Assembly (NCBI GenBank): GCA_016775335.1
Contig: JAEUGJ010000003.1
Span: forward strand, 1 to 64,000
Length of the DNA: 64,000 bases
Direction: 5' to 3'
Source of the DNA: Mogibacterium sp.
GTDB taxonomy: Bacteria; Bacillota; Clostridia; Peptostreptococcales; Anaerovoracaceae
Notes under the pieces: model-generated
Seen by the model: only the letters and a program-made list of their open reading frames with translations
Told to the model about the DNA's origin: nothing
Database searches by the model: none
Position numbers and translations under genes: made by a program
Shown here: positions 34,057 through 42,301 of the stretch, piece after piece
How the letters are laid out: every line of letters starts with the position of its first letter
Position numbering within the stretch: position 1 is the stretch's first letter

Positions 34057-34851
34057 ATGAAAGAAAAAAAGGAAAAGGAATCCGCCAAATCCGTCATCAT
34101 CAATTCGGTGGATCGAAGCATCGACATCTTGGAATATCTCTTTCGTCAGGGAAACGATACATCCATTTCCCAGATCAGCAAAGATTTAGACATATATAAA
34201 AGTACCGTATTTCGCACTTTGGCTACATTGGAGAACCGAGGATACGTGGTGCAAAATAAGAATTCCGATCAGTATTCCATCGGACCGAAGCTGTACGCCT
34301 ACAGTACCCTTCCCCACAACGATATCATCACCGAAAGCGTGCGGCCGCTGCTGCAGGAAATCAGCGATGCATACGGGGAATGCGTTACATACGGAATTCT
34401 GGAGCAGGAATGGAACGGAATGTACGCAAACGTTCCCCTCATTACCATCGAATCCACCCACAACCTGGGACTTTCCCGAAAAATCTCCAACCAGACGGAG
34501 TGCTATTGTGCCTCTCTGGGAAAGTGCCTCCTGGCATTCACGGAAAATGTGAACCTGGATGTATATAAGGATGCGGAATTCACGCCGTTTACGGAACATA
34601 CCATCACCAATTACGAAGATTTGATGAGAGAATTGGAGAAGGTGCGGTATCAGGGATATGCGGTGGATGCGGAAGAACGTGAAATCGGACTGTACTGCCT
34701 GGGAGTTCCGGTGCTGAACGGTCACGGAAATGCCGTTGCGGCTATCAGTATTTCCGGTCCGAAATCCAGAGTCAAGGACGAGCATTTTGAAGAAAAAATT
34801 ACATTGATGAAAGAAATCAGTGCCCGGATTACCCGGGAGGTTTATCTGTAA
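34057..34851 (+). CDS. IclR-family transcription regulator
   Basis: 264 residues: N-terminal winged helix (about 15-75, VDRSIDILEYLFRQGNDTSISQISKDLDIYKSTVFRTLATLENRGYV) and C-terminal IclR effector domain (about 90-262, with SLGKCLLAF and GYAVDAEEREIGLYCLGVPV). Such regulators sense small acids or catabolic intermediates. It converges on the 2-oxoacid oxidoreductase operon and is the only regulator in the fermentation island. It is therefore the best candidate to bind the three palindromes at 37649, 39357 and 43422. Confidence 0.9.
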   Translation: MKEKKEKESAKSVIINSVDRSIDILEYLFRQGNDTSISQISKDLDIYKSTVFRTLATLENRGYVVQNKNSDQYSIGPKLYAYSTLPHNDIITESVRPLLQEISDAYGECVTYGILEQEWNGMYANVPLITIESTHNLGLSRKISNQTECYCASLGKCLLAFTENVNLDVYKDAEFTPFTEHTITNYEDLMRELEKVRYQGYAVDAEEREIGLYCLGVPVLNGHGNAVAAISISGPKSRVKDEHFEEKITLMKEISARITREVYL

Positions 34852-34856
34852 TTCAA

Positions 34857-34891
34857 CGCCGCTGCGGGGAACCGCGGCGCCGTTTTCTTTT
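34857..34891 (+). terminator. Terminator of the IclR gene
   Basis: GC-rich stem (CGCCGC-T-GCGG with CCGC-GGCG) followed by GTTTTCTTTT, starting 6 bases after the stop codon. Confidence 0.7.
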
Positions 34892-34893
34892 GT

Positions 34894-34947
34894 AAAAAAA
34901 AGCACGATAATAGGGTAGGAATCTCAAGGACTCCTACCCTATTATCG
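34894..34947 (-). terminator. Terminator of the 2-oxoacid oxidoreductase operon
   Basis: A 16-bp perfect stem (34905-34920 with 34932-34947, core ATAATAGGGTAGGA) and an 11-base loop, followed on the minus strand by GCTTTTTTTT. Confidence 0.88.
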
Positions 34948-34986
34948 TTAAAACACTATTTCAAAACACTTCAGTGAAGCATTCCG

Positions 34987-35541
34987 TTAAGCATTCTTTC
35001 CGGCAGCCAGCATCTTCTTGTTGCCTTCGTTGAACTTACCCTTTCCATGGGACTCAAAGTATTTGCACATGGACGCTTCGAACTCGTCATAAGTGAACAG
35101 TCCGGATTCGGAAGCCAGTTTACCCAGAAGAACCAGGTTGGCATTTCCGCCTCTTCCCTGCTCCGTTGCGATATCCGTTGCCGGAATCTCAACGACGCGA
35201 ACATCTTCACGACGCTTTACATCCTGATCCAGGGCGTTCTTGTTGATGTACATTACGCCATCCTTCGGCATCGCTGCTTCGTATCTTTCTACCGAAGCCT
35301 CTACCACCGGGCCGTCGTTTTTCATCAGGAATACGATATCCGGATGATCCGCATATGGAGAAGCGATCTTCTCATCACTGATAATTACGTTGCATTCGGA
35401 ATATCCGCCACGCATTTCATTTCCGTATTTGCAAGTCCAGGTGCACTGCAGGTTCTTGTCTACAGCTGCTTCCATAAGGAGTTTACCAACTGTCAGGACA
35501 CCCTGTCCGCCCAGTCCTACGCAGATAATACGTCTAACCAT
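34987..35541 (-). CDS. 2-oxoacid:ferredoxin oxidoreductase, gamma subunit
   Basis: 184 residues from the ATG at 35541, which has AAGGAGG 8 bases upstream. GLGGQGVLTVGKLLMEAA and YGNEMRGGYSECNVIIS are typical of the gamma domain, which helps bind CoA. Last gene of the four-subunit operon. The enzyme converts a 2-oxoacid and CoA to acyl-CoA, CO2 and reduced ferredoxin. Confidence 0.9.
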   Translation of the reverse strand: MVRRIICVGLGGQGVLTVGKLLMEAAVDKNLQCTWTCKYGNEMRGGYSECNVIISDEKIASPYADHPDIVFLMKNDGPVVEASVERYEAAMPKDGVMYINKNALDQDVKRREDVRVVEIPATDIATEQGRGGNANLVLLGKLASESGLFTYDEFEASMCKYFESHGKGKFNEGNKKMLAAGKNA

Positions 35542-35557
35542 CTTTTGTTCCTCCTTC

Positions 35558-36283
35558 TTATCTGTCAATTACTTCGCCAAGTTCATATACCTTGGATACC
35601 ACTTCGTCGATGTGCTTCATGGAATCTACCGGTGTCATATGCCAGTTTGTCGGGCACGGTACCAGTACTTCTACCAAGGAGAAACCTTTTCCGGCCTGCT
35701 GTTTCTCAATTGCCTTCCGTACCGCTTTCTTGGTACGGTTGATGTTTGCCGGGCTGGTCACGGATGTACGAGCCAGATAAGCGATATCCATGCCCTTCAT
35801 CAGTTTGAATACATCGGTATTCTCACCGTTATCATCAAAGTTTCTTCCGGCCGGTGTGGATGCGGTCTTCTGACCAATCATTGTGGTCGGAGCCAGCTGT
35901 CCGCCGGTCATGCCGAATACGGTGTTGTTCATTACGAACATGGTTACGTTCTCGTTTCTCAGCGCTGCGGATGTGGTCTCTCCCAGACCGATCGCATACG
36001 CACCGCCGTCACCGGCGATGGTAAGAATGTTTTTATCCGGACGAACTCTCTTCATTGCGGTGAGTGCTGCACCCATCTTTCCGTGTGGCGGAACGATGGC
36101 ATCCACGTTCATCCAGAACTGGAACTGGTGGTTACAACCGATATCGGAGCAAATGATGGTGTCGCTTACGATGTCCATCTCCTCCAGAACTTCTGCAAGA
36201 ATTCTGTTGAAGATTCCGTGGCCGCATCCGCCGCAGAAACGGCTCTCATCATAAAATAACTCAGGTGCTTTCTTTGTAGCCAT
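35558..36283 (-). CDS. 2-oxoacid:ferredoxin oxidoreductase, beta subunit (TPP-binding)
   Basis: 241 residues. GDGGAYAIGLGETTSAALRNENVTMFVMNNTVFGMTGGQ is the thiamine diphosphate-Mg binding region, and FCGGCGHGIFNRIL opens the domain. The start overlaps the alpha stop codon by one base. Sequence style fits the VOR/KOR type rather than pyruvate oxidoreductase, which is usually one long chain in Clostridia. Substrate not fixed by the sequence. Confidence 0.92.
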   Translation of the reverse strand: MATKKAPELFYDESRFCGGCGHGIFNRILAEVLEEMDIVSDTIICSDIGCNHQFQFWMNVDAIVPPHGKMGAALTAMKRVRPDKNILTIAGDGGAYAIGLGETTSAALRNENVTMFVMNNTVFGMTGGQLAPTTMIGQKTASTPAGRNFDDNGENTDVFKLMKGMDIAYLARTSVTSPANINRTKKAVRKAIEKQQAGKGFSLVEVLVPCPTNWHMTPVDSMKHIDEVVSKVYELGEVIDR

Positions 36284-37359
36284 TAGTATACCTCCTCTTC
36301 GTCCTTGCCTTCGAAGACTTCTTTCGCAAACGCCATAACCTCGTCTACGGTATGGATTCTCGGTTCGTCTACTGTCATGGCATATGTATTGAACTTTCCT
36401 TTAGTATGAATAATTACGTCCTCACGCATCTGTCCCATCATGTTCACTTCGACAGTGACGATACCCTTGCAGGTTTCCGGAATCTCGTCGAATGCCTTGC
36501 TTGGGAACGGCCACAGGGTAATCGGACGAATCAGGCCCAGCTTGAAGCCTTCTGCTCTCGCTCTGGTAACCGCTTCCTGTGCTACTCTGGAGGAAATACC
36601 GTATGCAACCAGTACAACGTCGGCATCCTCAACCTGGAAGCTTTCCCATCTCTGTTCTTCTTCCGAGATTTTTCTCATCTTTGCCAGGTATTTGTGGTTC
36701 CATTCCTGAACCGGCTCGAAGTACGTTACGTCGGTTGCAACCTTGTGGTCCTCGCCCGGCTTCACACCGCTGATGGTCCAATCCAGGTCATCCAGACCGT
36801 ATTCCTTCATTTCCGGAAGAACAACCGGCTCCATCATCTGTCCGATTGTTCCGTCAGACAGAAGACATACCGGGTGACGATACTTCTCTGCCAACTCAAA
36901 CGCCTCATAAGCCATATCGCAAGATTCCTGAACGGAGTTCGGTGCCAGCACGATTAAGTGGTAGTCACCGTTTCCACCGCACTTTACTGCCTGCCAGTAG
37001 TTGTCCTGACCTGCAGAAATAAAACCATCACCAATTCCGAAACGCTGAACGCATGCTACTACGCATGGGATTTCAGCGGATACCCAGTAAGCGATTCCTT
37101 CCTGATACAGGGAGAATCCCGGACCGGATGTGGAAGTGAAAGCACGAGAACCCAGGCAGCGAGCTGCGAAGGTCATATTAACGCTTTCGATTTCGGAAGC
37201 ACCCTGAATGAATACTCCGCCTACTTCCTTCTGTCTCCAAGACATCCACTGCAGAATTTCAGACTGTGGAGTAATCGGATATCCAGCATAAAAACGACAA
37301 CCACCACGGATGGCACCTTCCGCCATCGCCTCGTTGCCCTTCATGATTCTTTTTTCCAT
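36283..37359 (-). CDS. vorB: 2-oxoacid:ferredoxin oxidoreductase, alpha subunit (VorB/KorA type)
   Basis: 358 residues. KGNEAMAEGAIRGGCRFYAGYPITPQSEIL is the N-terminal signature of VorB/KorA alpha subunits, and TSTSGPGFSLYQEGI and GYGISSR-type C-terminal domain are present. Related proteins are named 3-methyl-2-oxobutanoate or 2-oxoglutarate ferredoxin oxidoreductase. Adjacent aminotransferase and acyl kinase favour a branched-chain or similar acid, as inference. Confidence 0.92.
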   Translation of the reverse strand: MEKRIMKGNEAMAEGAIRGGCRFYAGYPITPQSEILQWMSWRQKEVGGVFIQGASEIESVNMTFAARCLGSRAFTSTSGPGFSLYQEGIAYWVSAEIPCVVACVQRFGIGDGFISAGQDNYWQAVKCGGNGDYHLIVLAPNSVQESCDMAYEAFELAEKYRHPVCLLSDGTIGQMMEPVVLPEMKEYGLDDLDWTISGVKPGEDHKVATDVTYFEPVQEWNHKYLAKMRKISEEEQRWESFQVEDADVVLVAYGISSRVAQEAVTRARAEGFKLGLIRPITLWPFPSKAFDEIPETCKGIVTVEVNMMGQMREDVIIHTKGKFNTYAMTVDEPRIHTVDEVMAFAKEVFEGKDEEEVY

Positions 37360-37381
37360 AATGTCGTATCCTCCTTACAAC

Positions 37382-37579
37382 CTATAAAATTTCGAAAACC
37401 AGATCCGGGCACATGGTGTAGCAGCATCCGCACTGTACGCACTTTTCCGAATCCACCTGCGGTACCAGATAACCCTTTGCGTTCACCTCCGATGATACGC
37501 TCAAAGCACCGGGCTTGCAGTTGGCAATGCAAAGATAGCAACCTTTGCAATGTTCAACATTCAACTTGATTTTCTCCAT
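37382..37579 (-). CDS. 2-oxoacid:ferredoxin oxidoreductase, ferredoxin (delta) subunit
   Basis: 65 residues from the ATG at 37579 (AAAGGACGG upstream). Two [4Fe-4S] motifs, CKGCYLCIANCKPG and CVQCGCCYTMCPD. First gene of the delta-alpha-beta-gamma operon, as in archaeal and clostridial VOR/KOR. Confidence 0.9.
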   Translation of the reverse strand: MEKIKLNVEHCKGCYLCIANCKPGALSVSSEVNAKGYLVPQVDSEKCVQCGCCYTMCPDLVFEIL

Positions 37580-37648
37580 GATCAGAACCGTCCTTTCCAA
37601 CAATTGTCGCGTTCTTAAAGAAATATCTTTTTTAAATCTGTTCCATTC

Positions 37649-37667
37649 TATAGAACGATGTTCTATA
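37649..37667. promoter_or_regulatory. Operator A of the fermentation regulon
   Basis: Perfect palindrome TATAGAAC-GAT-GTTCTATA, immediately downstream of the -10 of the oxidoreductase promoter, so a bound protein should repress. The same core occurs before nhaC and, with one change per half, before buk. Confidence 0.8.
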
Positions 37668-37676
37668 ATTTACCTT

Positions 37677-37706
37677 ATTATAGCATCTCCACCAAGTCCG
37701 CGTCAA
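37677..37706 (-). promoter_or_regulatory. Promoter of the oxidoreductase operon
   Basis: Minus-strand -35 TTGACG (37701-37706), 18-bp spacer, extended -10 TGC-TATAAT (37677-37682). Operator A centre is 19 bases past the -10. Confidence 0.8.
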
Positions 37707-37771
37707 CCGGTAGCACGATTTTTCCTATTTTTCTTTTATCCCCTATTTCATCGCCTCATGAATCCTCCTAC

Positions 37772-37825
37772 TGAAAAAGGACAGACGTTTTGCACCTTTA
37801 AAGCTGCAGCATCTGCCCTTTTTCA
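37772..37825 (-). terminator. Probable terminator of nhaC
   Basis: TGAAAAAGG (37772-37780) pairs with CCTTTTTCA (37817-37825), with an inner TGCA-CTTT/AAAG-TGCA helix. The minus-strand end is T-rich. Imperfect but well placed 40 bases after nhaC. Confidence 0.55.
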
Positions 37826-37864
37826 TAATTCGATACGCATCATCCTGCGTTATTCATCTACCCA

Positions 37865-39295
37865 TCAGTCCAGTATATCTTCCGGGGCCACCTGACTTCT
37901 CTTCCGGATGGTAAAGCCCGTAAAAGCAAATACGATGGCTACCAGTGGGTTTACGAGATTCAGGAAGCTGTACGGCAGGTACTCCAATGTCGGCACGTTC
38001 AAATACGTACTCATGGCCACCGCACAGGTCGTCCACGGAATCAACGGGGACGTCATTGTTCCGAAATCCTCCAGCGTTCGGGACAGGTTCTGTGGGGCCA
38101 AATCTCTTTCTTCATATTCGTCCTTATACATTCTTCCGGTCAGCAGAATGTACAGGTACTGCTCTCCGCATACCAGGTTCACGAACACTGCCGTAATTCC
38201 CGTTGCGGTAATCAGTCCGCCGGTTCCCTTCGCTACCTTCAGGATGTGGTTTGCGATGCATGCCAGCATTCCGGAACTGTGCATGATACCTCCGAAGGTC
38301 AGGGAACACAGAATCAGCGAAACGGTCCACATCATATTCTGCAGTCCGCCCTTGGACAAAAGCTCATCCAATGCCTTGTTTCCGGTCTCGCAGGAGTATC
38401 CGTAACTCAGTACGGTACCGATTTCCTCTATGCCCTGCCCCTGCACCAGAAGGGCACAGATTACGCCCAACAGCATGCTGGCAACCAGACCCGGAATCGC
38501 CGGAATCTTGAAGCAGATCATGAGAATCAGCAGCAGCAGCGGAAGCACCAGCAGCGGTGAAATCACGAACTGCTCTTTGAGGGATACCAGCACGGCGGAA
38601 ATATCCGACTCTGAAGAAACTTCTCCGGAGAATCTGGTATTCAGAACCATATAACCGATAATCGCAAGGGCATAGCTGGTTCCGGCGGTGTATACCATGT
38701 GCCGGATGTGTGCAAACAGCGTAGTGCCCGATACCGCCGGAGCTAAGTTCGTGGTATCCGAGAACGGAGACATCTTATCTCCGAAGTACGCTGCGGATAC
38801 CACCGCGCCTGCCGTTACTGCCGGCGGAATTCCCATTCCGGAGCCGATGCCCACCATGGCAACGCCCAAGGTTCCCGCAGTGGTCCAGGCGCTTCCCGTT
38901 GCCACCGCCACGATGGAACATACCAGCAGGCAGGTGACCAAGAAAAACTTCGGCGACAGAATTTTCAGTCCGTAATAAATCAAGGACGGCACGATGCCAC
39001 CGGCAATCCATGCTCCGATGATCATTCCGATGAAACACGCAATCAGAATCGCCTGCATGGCGTTCTGAATGGAATCGATAATTCCCTTCTCAATGGTATC
39101 CCATTTGTTCTTCAGGATTACCACGGCGATAAATGCGGCGATGATAGATGCAAAAATCAGCGGAATCTGTACATCCAGAGTAAATATTCTCAATGACCCA
39201 TAGAGCAATACAAATATCGCAACGATTGGAATAAGGGAAATTCCCAAATTTGGCGTACGTGGATTTCCGTCTGCAATCCGATTCTTCTTTTCCAT
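37865..39295 (-). CDS. nhaC: NhaC-family Na+/H+ antiporter
   Basis: 476 residues, about 12 helices. ATGSAWTTAGTLGVAMVGIGSGMGIPPAVTAGAVVSAAYFGDKMSPFSDTTNLAPAVSG is the family's most conserved region (SPLSDTT-like). Some members exchange organic acids or malate with Na+-lactate, so export coupled to the acids made by this island is possible. It has its own promoter and operator B. Confidence 0.9.
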   Translation of the reverse strand: MEKKNRIADGNPRTPNLGISLIPIVAIFVLLYGSLRIFTLDVQIPLIFASIIAAFIAVVILKNKWDTIEKGIIDSIQNAMQAILIACFIGMIIGAWIAGGIVPSLIYYGLKILSPKFFLVTCLLVCSIVAVATGSAWTTAGTLGVAMVGIGSGMGIPPAVTAGAVVSAAYFGDKMSPFSDTTNLAPAVSGTTLFAHIRHMVYTAGTSYALAIIGYMVLNTRFSGEVSSESDISAVLVSLKEQFVISPLLVLPLLLLILMICFKIPAIPGLVASMLLGVICALLVQGQGIEEIGTVLSYGYSCETGNKALDELLSKGGLQNMMWTVSLILCSLTFGGIMHSSGMLACIANHILKVAKGTGGLITATGITAVFVNLVCGEQYLYILLTGRMYKDEYEERDLAPQNLSRTLEDFGTMTSPLIPWTTCAVAMSTYLNVPTLEYLPYSFLNLVNPLVAIVFAFTGFTIRKRSQVAPEDILD

Positions 39296-39356
39296 TGTTC
39301 TCTCCTCCTCCTAATTACACTATGGGCAAGAGTCCTCCATTCTCGCCTCGTGGGAC

Positions 39357-39371
39357 TAGAACGCTGTTCTA
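39357..39371. promoter_or_regulatory. Operator B of the fermentation regulon
   Basis: Palindrome TAGAAC-GCT-GTTCTA, centred 20 bases past the nhaC -10. Same core and placement as operator A. Confidence 0.8.
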
Positions 39372-39383
39372 TTTTGTGCTCAA

Positions 39384-39412
39384 ATTATAGCATAGCAACG
39401 GCAAGTTCAAAA
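39384..39412 (-). promoter_or_regulatory. Promoter of nhaC
   Basis: Minus-strand extended -10 TGC-TATAAT (39384-39389), with weak -35 TTTTGA at 17 bp. The extended -10 probably compensates. Confidence 0.65.
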
Positions 39413-39552
39413 CACATGTTATTAATTTCACTGTTTCACTCCGAGCGGAATTTCGCTGTACCCCTTGTAAGGCATGGGTTTAATTCTTTTTTAATTTTGA
39501 TTTAAAAGTTTTTATAGTATCGTGTTTTGTGCCGTTTTCATAAAAGTAAAAG

Positions 39553-39580
39553 AAAAATGCGATCTTCCGCAGAAGACCGC
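39553..39580 (-). terminator. Terminator after the MFS transporter gene
   Basis: GCGGTCTTC pairs with GAAGATCGC (one G-U) around a 4-base loop, then ATTTTTCTTTT on the minus strand. It separates the buk transcript from nhaC. Confidence 0.75.
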
Positions 39581-39626
39581 GCTTTCCCGTGTCGTTTTAG
39601 GGTTTGCTTAATTCATCATTTAACGC

Positions 39627-40955
39627 CTATTTCCCGTTGTATTCCACATCCTTACCCGCTGCAAGACGTGCCTGATTCCGCTTGTGCAGGCGGATAATCA
39701 GGATTGCATCCAGCAATCCCAAGATTAAAACTACCAACTGGAATGTGAACATTCTGGTGTACGCAGTAACTGCCGGTAAAGTATCCAGCCAATGGCTGAA
39801 CAGTGTGAACTGGAAGATATCCGGAGAGAATCCCAGAATCGCCGCAATACCGGTGGTGGTTGCAGTAAGAGATGCCGGAATGCCGCATTCCCCGATAACC
39901 GCATAGTATCCTCTGCCGGCAAAGCAAACGAAGGAAAGCCCAATTATCACGAATATAACGAATGCAGCGGAGGAATTCTCGTTTGCACCGAACAACATAT
40001 ACAGCAGTCCGATAATTGACAATACATATACGATAATCAGGTTCTTCGCCGGAGATTTCAGTCTGGTCGCAATCTCTCCGCCTACCGGTGCTCCAAGCAT
40101 CTGGCAGCCGTACGTTCTGAAGATTGCCGCCCATCCGGCGATAACAACCGGAATACCCAGTACGTCCGAGAAGTACGGTGTGAAGTATGTCAGCGTCGTC
40201 TTAAAGGAATATACCGCAAAGATACAGAATGCGAACATCCAGGTTTCCTTGCGGCATACTACCGAAAGAATTTCCTTCACCACATTGTGGTTCTCTTTAT
40301 CCTTCTTGCTTGCTGCCGCCTCTGCTCTGTTTGCCTCCAGCATCTCCTTGGTTGGATTCGGGATGACAAAGAACAATGCAATGAAAATGACTACGGACAT
40401 TGCGATATTGGCAACAACGGTTGCTTTAATTCCATTTTCGCCTTCTCCCGCATACTGGAATGCCACCATCATCAAAGAAGACAACACGATATTGAAGATG
40501 CCGATGCAGGTTTCGTTCAAACCATATGCTCTCCCCTGTTCACTGTCCGGCCACATCATACGAATAATCTTAACCTGTGTCGGGAAGTTGAACATCAAAG
40601 ATGCTATAGCGAAACCGAACCACATCGCAATGCACCACACGTAGGAATGGGGATTCAGCAGGAAGCCTACCGCAAATACCGCATTCAGCACGATGGAAAG
40701 CAGATAAATCGTCTTATAGTTAAAGCGGTCTGCAAACCATCCCCCAAATGGTGCCAAAATAACATTTCCCAGTCCGTAAACGGAAAGCAGGAAGCTCATC
40801 TTGGTTCCGGAAACATCCAAGAATTCGCGGAACGGTTCATACCAGGTGTACTGAAGATACGGCACCAAATATACAACAGCCCAGCCGGCACCCAGTGTCA
40901 ACATAGCAATTGTCAGCCGCAGCTTACTCATCTTGATGTAATTAGAATTCTCCAC
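39627..40955 (-). CDS. MFS transporter, probably for an organic acid or amino acid
   Basis: 442 residues, 12 helices. The loop GGWFADRFNYKTIYLLS between helices 2 and 3 is the MFS motif. Similar in layout to oxalate:formate antiporter-type and other acid carriers. Its place 33 bases after the aminotransferase suggests uptake of the amino acid or export of the acid product. Substrate unknown. Confidence 0.8.
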   Translation of the reverse strand: MENSNYIKMSKLRLTIAMLTLGAGWAVVYLVPYLQYTWYEPFREFLDVSGTKMSFLLSVYGLGNVILAPFGGWFADRFNYKTIYLLSIVLNAVFAVGFLLNPHSYVWCIAMWFGFAIASLMFNFPTQVKIIRMMWPDSEQGRAYGLNETCIGIFNIVLSSLMMVAFQYAGEGENGIKATVVANIAMSVVIFIALFFVIPNPTKEMLEANRAEAAASKKDKENHNVVKEILSVVCRKETWMFAFCIFAVYSFKTTLTYFTPYFSDVLGIPVVIAGWAAIFRTYGCQMLGAPVGGEIATRLKSPAKNLIIVYVLSIIGLLYMLFGANENSSAAFVIFVIIGLSFVCFAGRGYYAVIGECGIPASLTATTTGIAAILGFSPDIFQFTLFSHWLDTLPAVTAYTRMFTFQLVVLILGLLDAILIIRLHKRNQARLAAGKDVEYNGK

Positions 40956-40988
40956 AGTTGTTCTCCCTTCTATTTCGCCAAATCGCTC

Positions 40989-42173
40989 TTATCCGATGTG
41001 CTTCCGGAATACTTCTCCCAGAATCCGGATACCGTCGCGAATCTGATCGTCCTTCACCATTGTGAAATTCATACGGATGGTGTTCTTCACTCCGTCGAAG
41101 GAGAAGAAGGACTCACCCGGAATGTATGCAATTCCCGCAGCCAGCGCATCGTCCAGAATCGCATCGCTGTCCAGACCTTCCGGCAGTTCCAGCCACAGGA
41201 ACATTCCGCCTTCCGGATCGGTGTACTTAATTTCAGCCGGGAAGTATTTCTGAATCATCTCTACCATCAGCTCGCAACGCTCTTTGTATACTTCCTGAAT
41301 TTCCTCAATGTGCTTCTCCAGGTTGAACATCTTCAGATAGTAGTATGTCAGCATCTGAGTCAGTTCCGGGCTCTGCAGGTCGTTGGTTTCCTTCAGAGAT
41401 TCGAATGCGGTAGCCACTTCCTTGGAAGCGCATGTCCAAGCAACTCTCATGCCCGGGCTCAGAATCTTGGAGAAGGATCCCAGATAGATGACCTGGCCCT
41501 TCTTGTCCAGTGCGCGCAGATGCGGCAGCGGCTCGCCCTTGAATCTCAGGTCGCCGTACGGGTTGTCTTCGACAACAGCAACATCGTACTTTGCAACCAC
41601 TTCCATGAAGCGCTCTCTTCTTTCCAGCGTCCAAGCCTTTCCGGTCGGGTTCTGGAAGTTCGGAATCACGTAGATCAACTTTGTGTTCGGATTTTCTTCC
41701 AGCGCTCTCTCCAGATCCTCGATTACGATACCATCATCATCGGTGTCAACACCAACGAACTCTGCACCGTATGGACGGAATGCGTTGATGGCACCCAGAT
41801 AGCTCGGGTTCTCCGTGATTACCACATCTCCTTCATCCAAGAAGGTCATTGCGGCCAGTCCAAGGCCCTGCTGAGATCCGGACAGAATGCAGATGTTTTC
41901 CTTTGTGCACTCTACGTGTTCTCTGTTGTTCATACGATCTGTCAGGTAGTCCAGCAGAGGGCCGTAACCCTTTGTCAGGCCGTATGCGAATGCAGTGGCA
42001 CCTTCTTTTTCCAGCATGGTGTCTGCGGCTTTTCTCAGATCCTCCAGCGGGTACAGTGCCGGATCCGGCAATCCTGCTGCGAAGGAGATCATATCCGACT
42101 TTCCGGCAATTCTCTTCTGTACTGCACGGATACCGGACGGCTTAATGCGGCTCATTCTTTTCGAAAAACTCAT
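40989..42173 (-). CDS. PLP-dependent aminotransferase (class I/II, 2-aminoadipate type)
   Basis: 394 residues, without an N-terminal DNA-binding domain. VVEDNPYGDLRF and YLGSFSKILSPGMRVAW with the PLP lysine are visible. Resembles LysN/2-aminoadipate and MocR-related aminotransferases, which act on branched-chain, aromatic or aminoadipate substrates. Ribosome-binding site AGGAGG. In the island it would make the 2-oxoacid for the oxidoreductase. Confidence 0.87.
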   Translation of the reverse strand: MSFSKRMSRIKPSGIRAVQKRIAGKSDMISFAAGLPDPALYPLEDLRKAADTMLEKEGATAFAYGLTKGYGPLLDYLTDRMNNREHVECTKENICILSGSQQGLGLAAMTFLDEGDVVITENPSYLGAINAFRPYGAEFVGVDTDDDGIVIEDLERALEENPNTKLIYVIPNFQNPTGKAWTLERRERFMEVVAKYDVAVVEDNPYGDLRFKGEPLPHLRALDKKGQVIYLGSFSKILSPGMRVAWTCASKEVATAFESLKETNDLQSPELTQMLTYYYLKMFNLEKHIEEIQEVYKERCELMVEMIQKYFPAEIKYTDPEGGMFLWLELPEGLDSDAILDDALAAGIAYIPGESFFSFDGVKNTIRMNFTMVKDDQIRDGIRILGEVFRKHIG

Positions 42174-42202
42174 GTCTTCATCCTCCTACTACAACTTATA
42201 AA

Positions 42203-42298
42203 ATGGTTAATTTAATTATGGGTAATTATAAATGGTCTATTTTCTTGGTTAATCTATTATGGTTTTTATGGTTTATTATGGTTAGCTATTAATGGTTA
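42203..42298. repeat. Eight degenerate ATGGTTA repeats between buk and the aminotransferase gene
   Basis: Copies of ATGGTTA or close variants begin at 42203, 42218, 42232, 42245, 42259, 42268, 42278 and 42292, spaced 9 to 15 bases, in very AT-rich sequence. On the transcribed strand they read TAACCAT. They fill the leader upstream of the aminotransferase gene. Possibly protein or RNA binding sites, or slippage. Confidence 0.6.
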
Positions 42299-42301
42299 TT
42301 T

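Larger units (their letters stand above)
39296..39626. other. Intergenic region with the nhaC promoter, operator and MFS terminator
   Basis: This 331-base gap holds, from right to left on the minus strand, a terminator at 39553-39580, an AT-rich stretch without visible structure (39390-39550), the nhaC promoter, operator B and the nhaC leader. No coding potential seen. Confidence 0.7.

Noticed and set aside
37649..37667. LexA operator as explanation of the GAAC/GTTC palindromes
   Set aside because: LexA boxes in Gram-positive bacteria have 4 bases between GAAC and GTTC; here there are 3 at the sites, and they guard catabolic genes.
40287..42215. 642-codon plus-strand frame over the MFS and aminotransferase genes
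   Set aside because: Spans two well-supported minus-strand genes and their gap, with no recognisable domain.
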